The notes under the pieces were generated by a model that saw only the letters and a program-made list of their open reading frames with translations, was not told where the DNA came from and did not search any database. From positions 547,716-611,715 of the forward strand of contig NZ_JAALLT010000004.1 in assembly GCF_011059145.1 (NCBI RefSeq): 64,000 nucleotides of DNA, given 5' to 3'. The position numbers and the translations under genes were made by a program. The stretch's first letter is position 1. Each line of letters opens with the position of its first letter. Shown one piece after another: positions 1-7,973 of this stretch. The stretch comes from Halalkalibaculum roseum (GTDB lineage: Bacteria; Bacteroidota; Rhodothermia; Balneolales; Balneolaceae).

Positions 1-253
1 ACAGGGGATCTTCTTTTCTAAGAAAAAAACAAGCTTTAATTGATTTTCATAACTGGAAATCTACAATCAATCCGCGCTAATTCGTATCATTCGAGGCATC
101 AGTGTTCCATTGCAAGTAGCTATTTAAAAAAACACCACTGGGAGGATCACTGCCCCATCCATTGTTTCCGGAGCAGAGCGCCGGAAACAGAGAAATTCAA
201 ACTCCTGAATTCTGAATTCTGAATTCCCAATTCTCTTCCCTTTGACCTTCTCA
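1..253. other. Intergenic region at window start
   Basis: No convincing gene is present; short open frames here lack a start signal and family resemblance. Three items stand out: a dispersed repeat-like segment (67-111, listed separately), a perfect 9-bp hairpin TGTTTCCGG/CCGGAAACA at 163-189 without a following T-run, and three tandem copies of TGAATTC at 206-226 just beyond the end of the pantothenate kinase gene. The hairpin could help end transcription of the minus-strand coaX gene, but without a U-tract this is weak. Confidence 0.5.
67..111 (-). repeat. Dispersed repeat-like segment (GGAACAC..GATG..CCGCG type)
   Basis: Read on the minus strand this segment starts AATGGAACACTGATG and ends with GCGCGGATT. 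The same opening (AATGGAACAC, then GATG) and a CCGCG near the end occur at 9063-9110. Degenerate segments of this style are familiar as intergenic repeats in Bacteroidota. No gene is associated here. Confidence 0.35.
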
Positions 254-1015
254 CTACTCCCTTCTGTCATAAATCATCCTCATCCCATCCAACGTCAGCA
301 GTGGATCCACCCTATCGAAACTTTCGATATAGGGAGCCAGTGTTTCGGCAAGCCCGCCGGTGGCTACGACCTGCGCCTGACCGATCTCTTCCTTTATTTT
401 ATTGATCAACCCCTCTACCATACAGGCATGTCCCCTGATCAATCCGCTCTGCATAGCACCTACAGTATCTGTTGCCAATACCTTTGAAGGAACCCTGAGC
501 GGGATATCTCCCAGCAGAGCCGTCCTACCAATCAAGGCATCAATGGTAATCTTAAGTCCGGCACAGATCACCCCTCCCGTAAGCCTACCGGGCTGTTCAA
601 CCGCAACGAGGGTAGTGGCCGTCCCAAAGTCCACAACAATGCAGGTATCCTGAGTGGAGTGGTACGCGCCCACAGCCCCGGCAATCAGGTCCGGACCAAT
701 CTCTTTAGGGTTATCAGCCTCCAGGGATATACCCGAATCTGTATGGTGACCTAAAATGAGGGGCATAATCCCTGTCAACTCATGCAGGGCATTTTGCAAA
801 TGATCCGTCAGGTGCGGTACCACGCTGGCTATCATCACCCCGCTGATGGTTTCCAATGGAATATCAGCCTGTTCAAAATGGGAAAGAAAAATCGCGCGGT
901 AGTCATCGCTACCTTTATCTTTTTCCGTTTCAATTCTCCAAACCTGTATCCACTCTCCACCGTCATAGATACCCAGCACAATGTTGCTGTTACCTGCATC
1001 AACTGCTAAAAACAT
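254..1015 (-). CDS. coaX: Type III pantothenate kinase (CoaX)
   Basis: Phosphorylates pantothenate with ATP, the first step of coenzyme A synthesis, in the cytoplasm. The 253-residue length is normal for CoaX. The N-terminus has the ASKHA-fold phosphate loop (VDAGNSN at residues 5-11), followed by the central DFGTATT motif and the glycine-rich GGVICAG segment with the IDAL and LGDIPLR stretches typical of the family. It is transcribed away from the CDGSH protein gene, with about 85 bp between starts. The start at 1015 directly precedes the conserved nucleotide loop, so little of the N-terminus can be missing. The neighbour that often accompanies coaX (birA) is not seen in the window. Confidence 0.95.
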   Translation of the reverse strand: MFLAVDAGNSNIVLGIYDGGEWIQVWRIETEKDKGSDDYRAIFLSHFEQADIPLETISGVMIASVVPHLTDHLQNALHELTGIMPLILGHHTDSGISLEADNPKEIGPDLIAGAVGAYHSTQDTCIVVDFGTATTLVAVEQPGRLTGGVICAGLKITIDALIGRTALLGDIPLRVPSKVLATDTVGAMQSGLIRGHACMVEGLINKIKEEIGQAQVVATGGLAETLAPYIESFDRVDPLLTLDGMRMIYDRRE

Positions 1016-1100
1016 GTAATTACTTCCTGTGTCTATTTGGATTATTTACGCTAACCTGCTATGCTAAGGATGCGAAAATTTGAATCAAAGACAAAACTAT

Positions 1101-1337
1101 ATGGGTGACCCGAACATAGCACAGACGAAACCATTTGTAATGGAAATAGATGCCGGCACATATGCATGGTGTGCTTGCGGCCAATCTGATAATCAGCCTT
1201 ATTGCGACGGTTCCCATAAAGGTTCGGAATTCAAGCCAATTATCGAACAGGTTGAAGAATCCAAGCGTGTTGCCTGGTGCGGGTGCAAGCATTCCGACAA
1301 TGCCCCTTTCTGTGATGGCACCCATAAAGAGCTGTAG
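1101..1337 (+). CDS. CDGSH iron-sulphur domain protein (double CDGSH)
   Basis: Small redox or iron-sulphur transfer protein carrying two CDGSH-type motifs: CACGQ...QPYCDGSH and CGCKH...APFCDGTH. Each has the three-Cys-one-His ligand set that binds a 2Fe-2S cluster in the mitoNEET family. The chosen ATG gives a protein starting MGDPNIAQ, which matches the usual start of the family. An in-frame TTG at 1080 with AAGGA nine bases upstream is a possible alternative that would add seven residues. The DinB gene follows after eight bases, so the two are likely co-transcribed. Electron partner unknown. Confidence 0.85.
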   Translation: MGDPNIAQTKPFVMEIDAGTYAWCACGQSDNQPYCDGSHKGSEFKPIIEQVEESKRVAWCGCKHSDNAPFCDGTHKEL

Positions 1338-1345
1338 GTATAAAA

Positions 1346-1816
1346 ATGGATGCCACCACACGTCTTAAGCGCCTATTCAGATTCGATGTCTGGGCTACGC
1401 GGCATATGATGGAAGTTCTGAGGGAAAATCCGGATCTCGATAAATACCAAGAGGCCCTTCATCTGCTTGGACACCTGCTCAATACCCAGCAGATATGGTA
1501 CCTGCGGACAGTTAGCAAAAGTTCTGATCACCTGAACCTATGGCCCGAAATCGACCTGGAGAAATGTGAAAACATATACAACTCCATGCCTGACAAATGG
1601 GACGAATTGTTGTCTAAGCACCAAGATGATCCCGATATTCTCATTTCCTATCAAAATACAAAGGGTGACTCCTACGAAACCAAGCTATCGGATATACTTT
1701 ACCATGTTATCATTCACGGACAGCACCATCGTGCCCAGATAGCTACCCTGTTCAGGAAGTCAGATATCGACCCGCCGCCAACTGATTTCATCTACTTTAC
1801 ACGAATGCACCACTGA
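1346..1816 (+). CDS. DinB family protein (putative metal-dependent enzyme)
   Basis: A 156-residue four-helix-bundle DinB-fold protein. His43 in the HLLGH segment and the C-terminal HGQHHRAQ segment (about residues 127-134) supply the conserved three-histidine metal site. DinB-fold proteins include thiol-dependent transferases and many members of unknown substrate, so only the fold is called. It starts eight bases after the CDGSH gene. Confidence 0.85.
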   Translation: MDATTRLKRLFRFDVWATRHMMEVLRENPDLDKYQEALHLLGHLLNTQQIWYLRTVSKSSDHLNLWPEIDLEKCENIYNSMPDKWDELLSKHQDDPDILISYQNTKGDSYETKLSDILYHVIIHGQHHRAQIATLFRKSDIDPPPTDFIYFTRMHH

Positions 1817-1883
1817 CATTTTCAATTAACAGGACAGTACTCTGGAAACCCTAGAAAGTATCTTAGCAGCTTTTTCAAGTTTC

Positions 1884-3221
1884 ATGTGGGGCACCCCGCT
1901 GGTCATTTTGCTATGCGGGGGCGGACTCTTTTTCATGGTCTATTCCAGGTTTACACCTTTTCGATATTTCGGTCACGCCATACAGGTACTAAGGGGTAAA
2001 TATGATGACCCTGATGACCCGGGTGATATCAATCACTTCCAAGCGCTTGCCAGTGCCCTGGCAGCCACTGTGGGACTGGGTAATATCAGCGGTGTGGCTG
2101 TTGCTATTGCTATGGGCGGACCGGGTGCCGTTTTTTGGATGTGGGTAAGCGCCTTCCTGGGCATTGCCACTAAATTTTTTACCTGTACCCTGTCGATAAT
2201 GTATCGCGGTAAAGATAGCGAAGGACACATACAAGGCGGAACCATGTACATGATTGTGGAAGGGCTAGGCCGGAAATGGAAGCCGCTTGCTGTGCTTTTT
2301 GCCATTGCGGGACTATTCGGTCCGCTTCCCATATTCCAGGCCAACCAGCTTACCCAGGCACTGCGAGAAATTGTCTACATACCAAACGGTTGGGTTACCG
2401 AACAGGCGCATTTTACCGGAGATCTCATTACCGGTTTGATCATACTGGCAATCGTTTCCCTGGTCATTTTCGGCGGCATAAAGCGTATCGGTAAGGTTGC
2501 TTCACGGATGGTTCCGGCGATGGTGATTCTCTATATGGGTATCGTATTTGTGATACTCGGCATCCATATAGACGTACTGCCCCAATACCTGAAACTCATT
2601 GTGACTGATGCCTTCACGGCCCAGGCAGCACTTGGCGGAGCAGTCGGCCAGATTATCATCACAGGATTCAAGCGCGCTGCTTTCTCCAATGAGGCAGGGA
2701 TCGGTACCGCTACCCTGGCCCATGGCGCCGCAAAAACCAAAGAACCGATCCGGGAGGGCTTGGTTGCCATGATGGGTCCTGCTATTGACACCTTGCTGGT
2801 TTGTACACTGACTGCCCTTTCCATTCTGGTTACCGGCGTCTGGAGAACCGGCGATGAGAATGGAATCGCTCTTACCGCAGCCGCTTTCGGAGAAGCCCTC
2901 GGCCCCACAGGACCCTACCTGTTAATTCTCTGCGTAGCAGTCTTTGCCTTCAGTTCCCTATTCACCTACTCCTATTACGGAACCAAGTGTTTCGGATTCC
3001 TGGTGGGAGCTGACAAACAGAAGTATTATAACTACTTCTACGTCATCTCCATTATATTTGGATCGGTGACAACTATATCCGCCGTAATTAACCTTATCGA
3101 CGGTATGTACGCCGTCATGGCAATTCCTACAATGACGGTAGCCCTTCTGCTGGCACCCAAGGTGATGGATGCCGCACGAGACTACTTCTCACGGATGGAT
3201 ACCTTCAAGATTTATAAATAA
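1884..3221 (+). CDS. Alanine/glycine:cation symporter family protein (AGCS)
   Basis: Multi-pass inner-membrane carrier that takes up alanine or glycine with sodium (or proton). The family signatures are clear: the glycine-rich ATVGLGNISGVA segment, GGPGAVFWMW, and the FKRAAFSNEAGIGT motif in the middle of the protein. The ATG at 1884 gives 445 residues starting immediately at the first membrane helix (MWGTPL). The reading frame stays open upstream to 1830, and the extra residues (ETLESILAAFSSF) look exactly like the N-terminal helix of this family. The only plausible codon for that extension is a CTG at 1842, preceded by AGGA at 1831-1834, so the true protein may start there. Confidence 0.93.
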   Translation: MWGTPLVILLCGGGLFFMVYSRFTPFRYFGHAIQVLRGKYDDPDDPGDINHFQALASALAATVGLGNISGVAVAIAMGGPGAVFWMWVSAFLGIATKFFTCTLSIMYRGKDSEGHIQGGTMYMIVEGLGRKWKPLAVLFAIAGLFGPLPIFQANQLTQALREIVYIPNGWVTEQAHFTGDLITGLIILAIVSLVIFGGIKRIGKVASRMVPAMVILYMGIVFVILGIHIDVLPQYLKLIVTDAFTAQAALGGAVGQIIITGFKRAAFSNEAGIGTATLAHGAAKTKEPIREGLVAMMGPAIDTLLVCTLTALSILVTGVWRTGDENGIALTAAAFGEALGPTGPYLLILCVAVFAFSSLFTYSYYGTKCFGFLVGADKQKYYNYFYVISIIFGSVTTISAVINLIDGMYAVMAIPTMTVALLLAPKVMDAARDYFSRMDTFKIYK

Positions 3222-3433
3222 TTGCCGTTATCCTTGATTTTATGATCAGGGGTTTCACCGTGTGTTGCAAAATACTTAGCCGGTTTGTTTGCACTTAAAA
3301 ATATTAGTTTCCGTCTTTCCCATCTGCACATCCGGCTCAACACGACAAAGCTCTGCTCGTCACATTTTTCAATCCCGGCGCAACAATCTCCGTATCTCCT
3401 ACCAGCCTAATAACTCAATATGGAGGTCTTATT

Positions 3434-3934
3434 ATGATCAACAAAAAACAAGCGTTTAAAATAGTCACCGCAATGTTAATAGCTGCTTTTGCAGCTCTGC
3501 CGCTTACCATTCAGGCACAGGATACCGAGCTGTTCGAATCCGTTCGCAGCAGCGATCACTACTCTCTGGAATCGATGATTAACAATGGAATGGATATCGA
3601 CCAGATGGATCAAAGTAAAAATACCGCTCTCATGGTTGCCGCTAAAATAGGCGACAAGCTGGTCGTAGATGCATTGCTGGATAATAATGCAAATCCCAAC
3701 ATCACCAACAGTGCCGGCGCAACCGCCCTCATGATTGCAGCCAAATACGGCCATGCTCATGTGGTAGACAGGCTCCTGCAGCATAATGCCGATCCATTGA
3801 TCCAAAACCATAACGGTATTCGCGCTTCACGCTTTGCCATAGCCTACGGGCATGACAATGTATACCGTCAGCTGTTGGATGCTGAACAGGATGCATTGAA
3901 AGGGGATGGAGAACTGACACGAACTACCTCCTAA
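3434..3934 (+). CDS. Exported ankyrin-repeat protein
   Basis: A 166-residue protein with an N-terminal signal peptide (residues 1 to about 29, cleavage after IQAQ) and three to four ankyrin repeats, visible as repeated TALMVAAKIGD/TALMIAAKYGH units about 33 residues apart, with VVDALLDNNANPN and VVDRLLQHNADPL helices. Ankyrin repeats bind protein partners, and a small periplasmic protein of this kind often works with a catalase, peroxidase or toxin-like partner, but none is next to it. A good ribosome-binding site (GGAGG, seven bases before ATG) supports the start. The gene stands alone. Confidence 0.85.
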   Translation: MINKKQAFKIVTAMLIAAFAALPLTIQAQDTELFESVRSSDHYSLESMINNGMDIDQMDQSKNTALMVAAKIGDKLVVDALLDNNANPNITNSAGATALMIAAKYGHAHVVDRLLQHNADPLIQNHNGIRASRFAIAYGHDNVYRQLLDAEQDALKGDGELTRTTS

Positions 3935-4116
3935 AACCGGTACAGTCATCATTAAATGTCTAAAGGCGTATACAATAAATAGAAGTTGCCAACGTATAGT
4001 AATATAGATTTAACGCAGCAATGAAATACGCTTTACATAAAGACATTATTTAAGAGCTTGACAAGCTGATTGTTCCCCAAGACACAGCTATTAAATCTTA
4101 GCATAGATAACCTCAG

Positions 4117-4150
4117 CCCCAGTTCGATTGGATTCGATCTGGGGTTTTTT
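4117..4150 (+). terminator. Rho-independent terminator
   Basis: An 11-bp stem with one T-T mismatch (4117-4127 with 4134-4144) and a six-base loop is followed by six T residues. It lies about 180 bases after the ankyrin gene and before ruvC. The intervening 3935-4116 segment has no open frame that looks real; it may be a long 3' untranslated region or hold a small RNA. Confidence 0.8.
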
Positions 4151-4214
4151 ATATTTATGGATTCATAGACCCAATCCTTTATATTACCATAAATATTTAT
4201 CCAAACTCTTACAG

Positions 4215-4796
4215 ATGCCAGACCTTATTTTAGGAATTGATCCGGGTTCCAGAAATACCGGCTACTCTATTCTCACGGAAGAAAACGGCAAGCTGGTAGC
4301 CTTGAGGTGTGACGTGATAAAACTGGCCCATCTCGATGATCACTCCGATCGATTACAGCATATTTTTGAAAAGGTAACCGATATCATTAAATCGTTTAAT
4401 CCTACTTCCTGTGCCGTGGAAACGCCGGTCTATGGGGTGGATCCTCTGGCCATGCTGAAACTGGGAAGAGCCCAAGCTGCTGCCATCCTGGCCATCACAA
4501 ACAATGGTATCTCTGTAAAAGAGTACTATCCCAAAGAGGTGAAGAAATCCATCACCGGAAACGGTAACGCCAGCAAAGATCAGGTTGCCTTTATGCTTCG
4601 CAAGATGGTTACCCTTCCCGAGGAGAAGCTCTCCAAGGATGCCACCGACGCCCTTGCCGTGGCCTGGTGTCATCTCATGAAATATAACTCGCTTGAAAAT
4701 CAAGTACCTTCTTCCGGACAGAAACTTCATCAGAATAATAGCAAAGGCAGCTGGGAATCATTTGTAGCCAATAATCCGGACCGGGTCAGGGATTGA
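4215..4796 (+). CDS. ruvC: Holliday junction endonuclease RuvC
   Basis: Resolves Holliday junctions by paired nicks, acting with RuvA and RuvB in recombination repair. The acidic active site is visible: Asp in LGIDPGS near the N-terminus, Glu in AVETPVYG, and the C-terminal KDATDALAVAWCH motif. The ATG at 4215 gives MPDLILGIDPG, the standard start; a more upstream ATG at 4128 lies inside the terminator hairpin and is rejected. The protein is 193 residues, slightly longer than usual because of a polar tail after residue 160. ruvA follows after 69 bases; ruvB is not in the window. Confidence 0.95.
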   Translation: MPDLILGIDPGSRNTGYSILTEENGKLVALRCDVIKLAHLDDHSDRLQHIFEKVTDIIKSFNPTSCAVETPVYGVDPLAMLKLGRAQAAAILAITNNGISVKEYYPKEVKKSITGNGNASKDQVAFMLRKMVTLPEEKLSKDATDALAVAWCHLMKYNSLENQVPSSGQKLHQNNSKGSWESFVANNPDRVRD

Positions 4797-4865
4797 AATT
4801 GAAACCTTTTATTACAGCAGGCAACACCTCGATACACGTAGCAGAAATATCTAAGTGACAAAAAC

Positions 4866-5465
4866 ATGATTGCATATCTGAAAGGTACTCTTGCCAAGAA
4901 AGCATCCGAAGCCATCATAGTTGATGTGCATGATGTCGGCTACGAAGTTGAAATATCCAGCCAGACCTTCGACCAGCTCCCGGCAGAGGGCAAAGACCTG
5001 AAGTTGTTGATTCACCACCACATCACAGATAACGATCAGCGCTTATTCGGATTTTTCTCTTCCGACGAGAAAGAGCTCTTTGAATTGCTGAACGGTGTAA
5101 AAGGTGTCGGGCCGAAACTGGGCCTAAAAATACTCTCCGGCCTCCCGGCTCCCGATATTATACAGGCTATCGTTCAGGCCGATAAAACGGCCCTTTCTCA
5201 AATATCGGGGATAGGTAAAAAAACCGCTGAGCGTATGATTCTGGAACTTAAAGATAAGATTGGTGAAATAGCCACTACCGCGGGAACCGCACCCTCCGGT
5301 TCTGTTTCCGGAAATCTGAAGGACGAAGCCATATCGGCCCTGGAGTCTCTCGGCTTTAAAAAACGGGATGCTGAGAAAGCAGTGGTTGCCGCCGCACGGG
5401 AAAATGATGCAGGAGGCGACGTGCAACTCCTCATAAAAAATGCCCTTTCCCAGCTCAAGAGATAA
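4866..5465 (+). CDS. ruvA: Holliday junction branch-migration protein RuvA
   Basis: Tetramer that binds four-way DNA junctions and loads the RuvB motor. The 199-residue sequence has the three expected parts: an OB-fold N-terminal domain starting MIAYLKGTL, two helix-hairpin-helix units (GVKGVGPKLGLKIL and ISGIGKKTAERMI), and a flexible linker followed by the C-terminal RuvB-binding domain (DEAISALESLGFKKRDAE). It is located just after ruvC on the same strand. Confidence 0.95.
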   Translation: MIAYLKGTLAKKASEAIIVDVHDVGYEVEISSQTFDQLPAEGKDLKLLIHHHITDNDQRLFGFFSSDEKELFELLNGVKGVGPKLGLKILSGLPAPDIIQAIVQADKTALSQISGIGKKTAERMILELKDKIGEIATTAGTAPSGSVSGNLKDEAISALESLGFKKRDAEKAVVAAARENDAGGDVQLLIKNALSQLKR

Positions 5466-5578
5466 CAATTATTTAATGTACCTTGGGTTTAAGTTGGAAC
5501 ATGCAATTCGTACTATGGTGACGAAATAGAGCTTATTTTTTCGTTTATTATAGTTGTACCCAATTAATTTCTTTTCCT

Positions 5579-6259
5579 GTGGCTGAACAAAAAACAATTC
5601 TGGTTGTTGATGACGAACAAGACCTCCTTGACTTAATAGAATACAATCTCAAAAAAGAGGGCTTTGACGTACTGAAAGCCGAGGACGGAAAAGAAGGGAT
5701 AAAGATGGCCCGCAAGCATATGCCGGACCTCGTCCTGCTGGATATCATGATGCCCAAGATGGACGGGCTTGAAGCGGTAGAAGTGATTCGCAATGATGAA
5801 GAACTGAAACGAATCCCAATAATTTTCCTGACTGCCCGGGGAGACGAGAAGACCGAAGTAGAGGGACTCAATAAGGGAGGAGATGACTACATCACAAAAC
5901 CCATCAGTACAACCAAATTGATATCACGTATCAAGGCTGTACTCCGGCGATTTGAGGATAATGAGGATTTCGGAAACAGGCTTGAAGTGCATGACCTGGT
6001 CATCGACAAAGATCGCTACATTGTAACGCAGGACGAGGAAGAATTTCAGCTGCCACGCAAGGAGTTTGAACTGCTTTATTTCCTGGCCAGCCGAAAGGGC
6101 AAGGTGATGGATCGTCAGACCCTGCTCAACCAGGTTTGGGGTGATAATATCTATGTAGTGGACAGAACCATTGACGTTCATGTTCGAAAGATCCGGGAGA
6201 AATTGGGCGATGAGTATATTGAAACTGTGAAAGGAGTAGGATATCGCTTTAAGGAATGA
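5579..6259 (+). CDS. Response regulator, OmpR/PhoB family
   Basis: Cytoplasmic DNA-binding regulator. Residues 1-120 form a receiver domain with the acidic pair in VVDDEQD, the phosphorylated Asp55 in LVLLDIMMPKMDG, and the conserved Thr and Lys (LTAR, ITKPI). Residues about 130-226 form a winged-helix DNA-binding domain ending VRKIREKLGD..IETVKGVGYRF. Translation starts at a GTG giving MAEQKTILVVDDE. The stop overlaps the start of the histidine kinase gene by four bases, so the two form a coupled pair. Resembles PhoB, but no phosphate genes are nearby, so the signal is not assigned. Confidence 0.93.
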   Translation: MAEQKTILVVDDEQDLLDLIEYNLKKEGFDVLKAEDGKEGIKMARKHMPDLVLLDIMMPKMDGLEAVEVIRNDEELKRIPIIFLTARGDEKTEVEGLNKGGDDYITKPISTTKLISRIKAVLRRFEDNEDFGNRLEVHDLVIDKDRYIVTQDEEEFQLPRKEFELLYFLASRKGKVMDRQTLLNQVWGDNIYVVDRTIDVHVRKIREKLGDEYIETVKGVGYRFKE

Positions 6260-7347
6260 TTAAAAATCCAGTTAAACGGAACTCCAGGCTTGCGGTTCGC
6301 AGTGCGCTGATCTCAGCAATACCGGTGGGAATAGCCGGCGGACTGCTCTCCTACTTTTTTTTTAGCATTCCGCTTTCGAATGCCCTCATTTTTATGGCTG
6401 CTCTCGCCGTAATCACCTCTATTATTGCCTATTGGGTTATTTATAAAATTCAGTTCTCACGTCTTGAACAGCTGAATCGGATCACCCGCAATATCGCCCG
6501 AAAGCGGTTCGAGGATTATGAAAACCTCTCCACCGACCATAAGGATGAATTGGACTATTTGATTACGCAATCGGTACGAGCCAGTAAAACGGTGGAGCGT
6601 GAGATACAGCGGCTGAACCGCATTGAAAACTATCGCAAGGAGTTCATCGGTGATATCTCTCATGAGCTTAAAACACCCATCTTTGCCATCCAAGGATTTA
6701 TTGAAACCCTGCTTAATGGGGCCATCGAGGATGAAGAGGTGAACCGCCAGTTCCTGAAAAAAGCGATGCGCAATGTGAACCGCCTAACCTTCCTCACCAA
6801 AGACTTGATGGAGATTTCCAAGCTGGAAACCGGTGAGCTGAAATCAGAAATTCAGGATATTTATGTAGGTAACCTGATCAAGGATGTGGTTGAAAGCCTG
6901 CAGTACAAGGCGCAAAAAGAGAACGTTGAAATAGAATTGGAGGATATCGGTAAAAACATCCTGGTTCATGCCGATCGCAATCAGATCAAGCAGGTGTTGA
7001 TCAATCTCGTCGAAAATGCCATCAAATATAACCGTTCAGGCGGTACGGTTACGGTAGGCACTAAACCATTTTCGAAGGATAAAAACCGGATACTCGTTTA
7101 CATTCAAGATACCGGCATTGGTATTGACCAGCAGTATATTGACCGGGTCACCGAACGATTTTTCCGGGTTGACAAATCACGCTCGCGGGAAAAAGGCGGT
7201 ACCGGACTTGGCCTGGCCATTGTAAAGCATATCATGGAAGCACACGGTGAGAAGTTTTTTATTGAAAGCACACCCGGCGTAGGATCTACCTTCAGTTTTA
7301 CCCTCACAAAAGTTCAGCGCAGCCCAGTTTCGGACACAATTGACTGA
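6256..7347 (+). CDS. Sensor histidine kinase, PhoR-like
   Basis: Membrane kinase that should phosphorylate the regulator encoded just upstream (ATGA overlap). Two membrane helices lie within residues 13-65, with almost no periplasmic loop between them. A short HAMP-like linker precedes the HisKA domain with phospho-acceptor His136 in GDISHELKTP. The ATPase domain shows the N box (LINLVENAIKYN), G1 (DTGIGID), F box and G2 (GGTGLGLAIVKH). The short extracytoplasmic part suggests sensing within the membrane or through a partner, as in PhoR. Confidence 0.93.
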   Translation: MIKNPVKRNSRLAVRSALISAIPVGIAGGLLSYFFFSIPLSNALIFMAALAVITSIIAYWVIYKIQFSRLEQLNRITRNIARKRFEDYENLSTDHKDELDYLITQSVRASKTVEREIQRLNRIENYRKEFIGDISHELKTPIFAIQGFIETLLNGAIEDEEVNRQFLKKAMRNVNRLTFLTKDLMEISKLETGELKSEIQDIYVGNLIKDVVESLQYKAQKENVEIELEDIGKNILVHADRNQIKQVLINLVENAIKYNRSGGTVTVGTKPFSKDKNRILVYIQDTGIGIDQQYIDRVTERFFRVDKSRSREKGGTGLGLAIVKHIMEAHGEKFFIESTPGVGSTFSFTLTKVQRSPVSDTID

Positions 7348-7466
7348 GAATGGAATCAATTGTATAACTTCGGCTAAAGGTAAAGTTTTTAATTAATGGG
7401 TTTATGTGATTATTTAATTTTTGAGCCAGCCCATCTCTAGTCAAGATATTCTTAGAGAACATTAAG

Positions 7467-7927
7467 TCACGCAAAGAGCGCTAAGTATACGCAAAGAATT
7501 CTGAGAAGAGGATGAATGAAAATGAGTTATCTTATAAGATTATTGGTGTCGCCCTGCAATTGCATTCTACTTTAGGGCCGGGCTTACTGGAGTCTGCCTA
7601 TGAAGAGGCTCTTGCCTATGATTTAATTAAATCAGGTTTCGTTGTTCAAAGACAATTACCCATGCCAATGATTTATAAAGAGATCCAAATGGATATTGGT
7701 TATCGGATTGATCTGATGATAGATCATAAAGTCATCATTGAACTGAAATCCATTGAAAAACTTGCTCCGGTTCATTTTGCTCAAACCTTAACCTATTTAA
7801 AACTGGCTGGACTAAAGTTGGCTCTGCTTATCAATTTTAATAGCCGATATTTAAAGGACGGTATTCACCGAATTGTAAACAATTTGTAAATCCATATCTT
7901 TGCGCATACTTAGCGCCCTTTGCGTGA
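7467..7927. mobile_element. GxxExxY gene cassette with 31-bp inverted repeats
   Basis: The single gene in this segment is framed by inverted repeats 7467-7497 and 7897-7927, which match at all but two of 31 positions and contain the core GCGCTAAGTAT. The trinucleotide AAG occurs on both outer edges (7464-7466 and 7928-7930), which could be a short target duplication or chance. No transposase is inside. The structure is that of a small non-autonomous or piggy-backing element; mobility is inferred only. Confidence 0.5.
7512..7889 (+). CDS. GxxExxY protein (PD-(D/E)XK nuclease superfamily)
   Basis: A 125-residue protein with the name-giving motif GLLESAY (about residues 23-29). The family is assigned to the PD-(D/E)XK nuclease fold, and the matching residues are visible as RIDLMI followed by VIIELKS, then the FAQTLTYLKL helix. 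Function is unknown in the family. A ribosome-binding site (AGAGGA) sits five bases before ATG. The gene is enclosed by long inverted repeats on both sides, a setting unlike its housekeeping neighbours. Confidence 0.88.
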   Translation: MNENELSYKIIGVALQLHSTLGPGLLESAYEEALAYDLIKSGFVVQRQLPMPMIYKEIQMDIGYRIDLMIDHKVIIELKSIEKLAPVHFAQTLTYLKLAGLKLALLINFNSRYLKDGIHRIVNNL

Positions 7928-7973
7928 AAGTTCTTCTTATATTTAAATTAATTCTCAAAATTCAATAGAATCT

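Noticed and set aside
163-189. Perfect hairpin as a terminator for coaX
   Set aside because: No T-run follows on either strand, so only a hairpin is noted.
4058-4063. TTGACA resembling a -35 box before the terminator at 4117
   Set aside because: There is no matching -10 element at the right spacing, and housekeeping promoters in this phylum use a different consensus.
4128-4214. Upstream ATG for ruvC
   Set aside because: It lies within the terminator hairpin and would add an unrelated N-terminus before the normal MPDLILGIDPG start.
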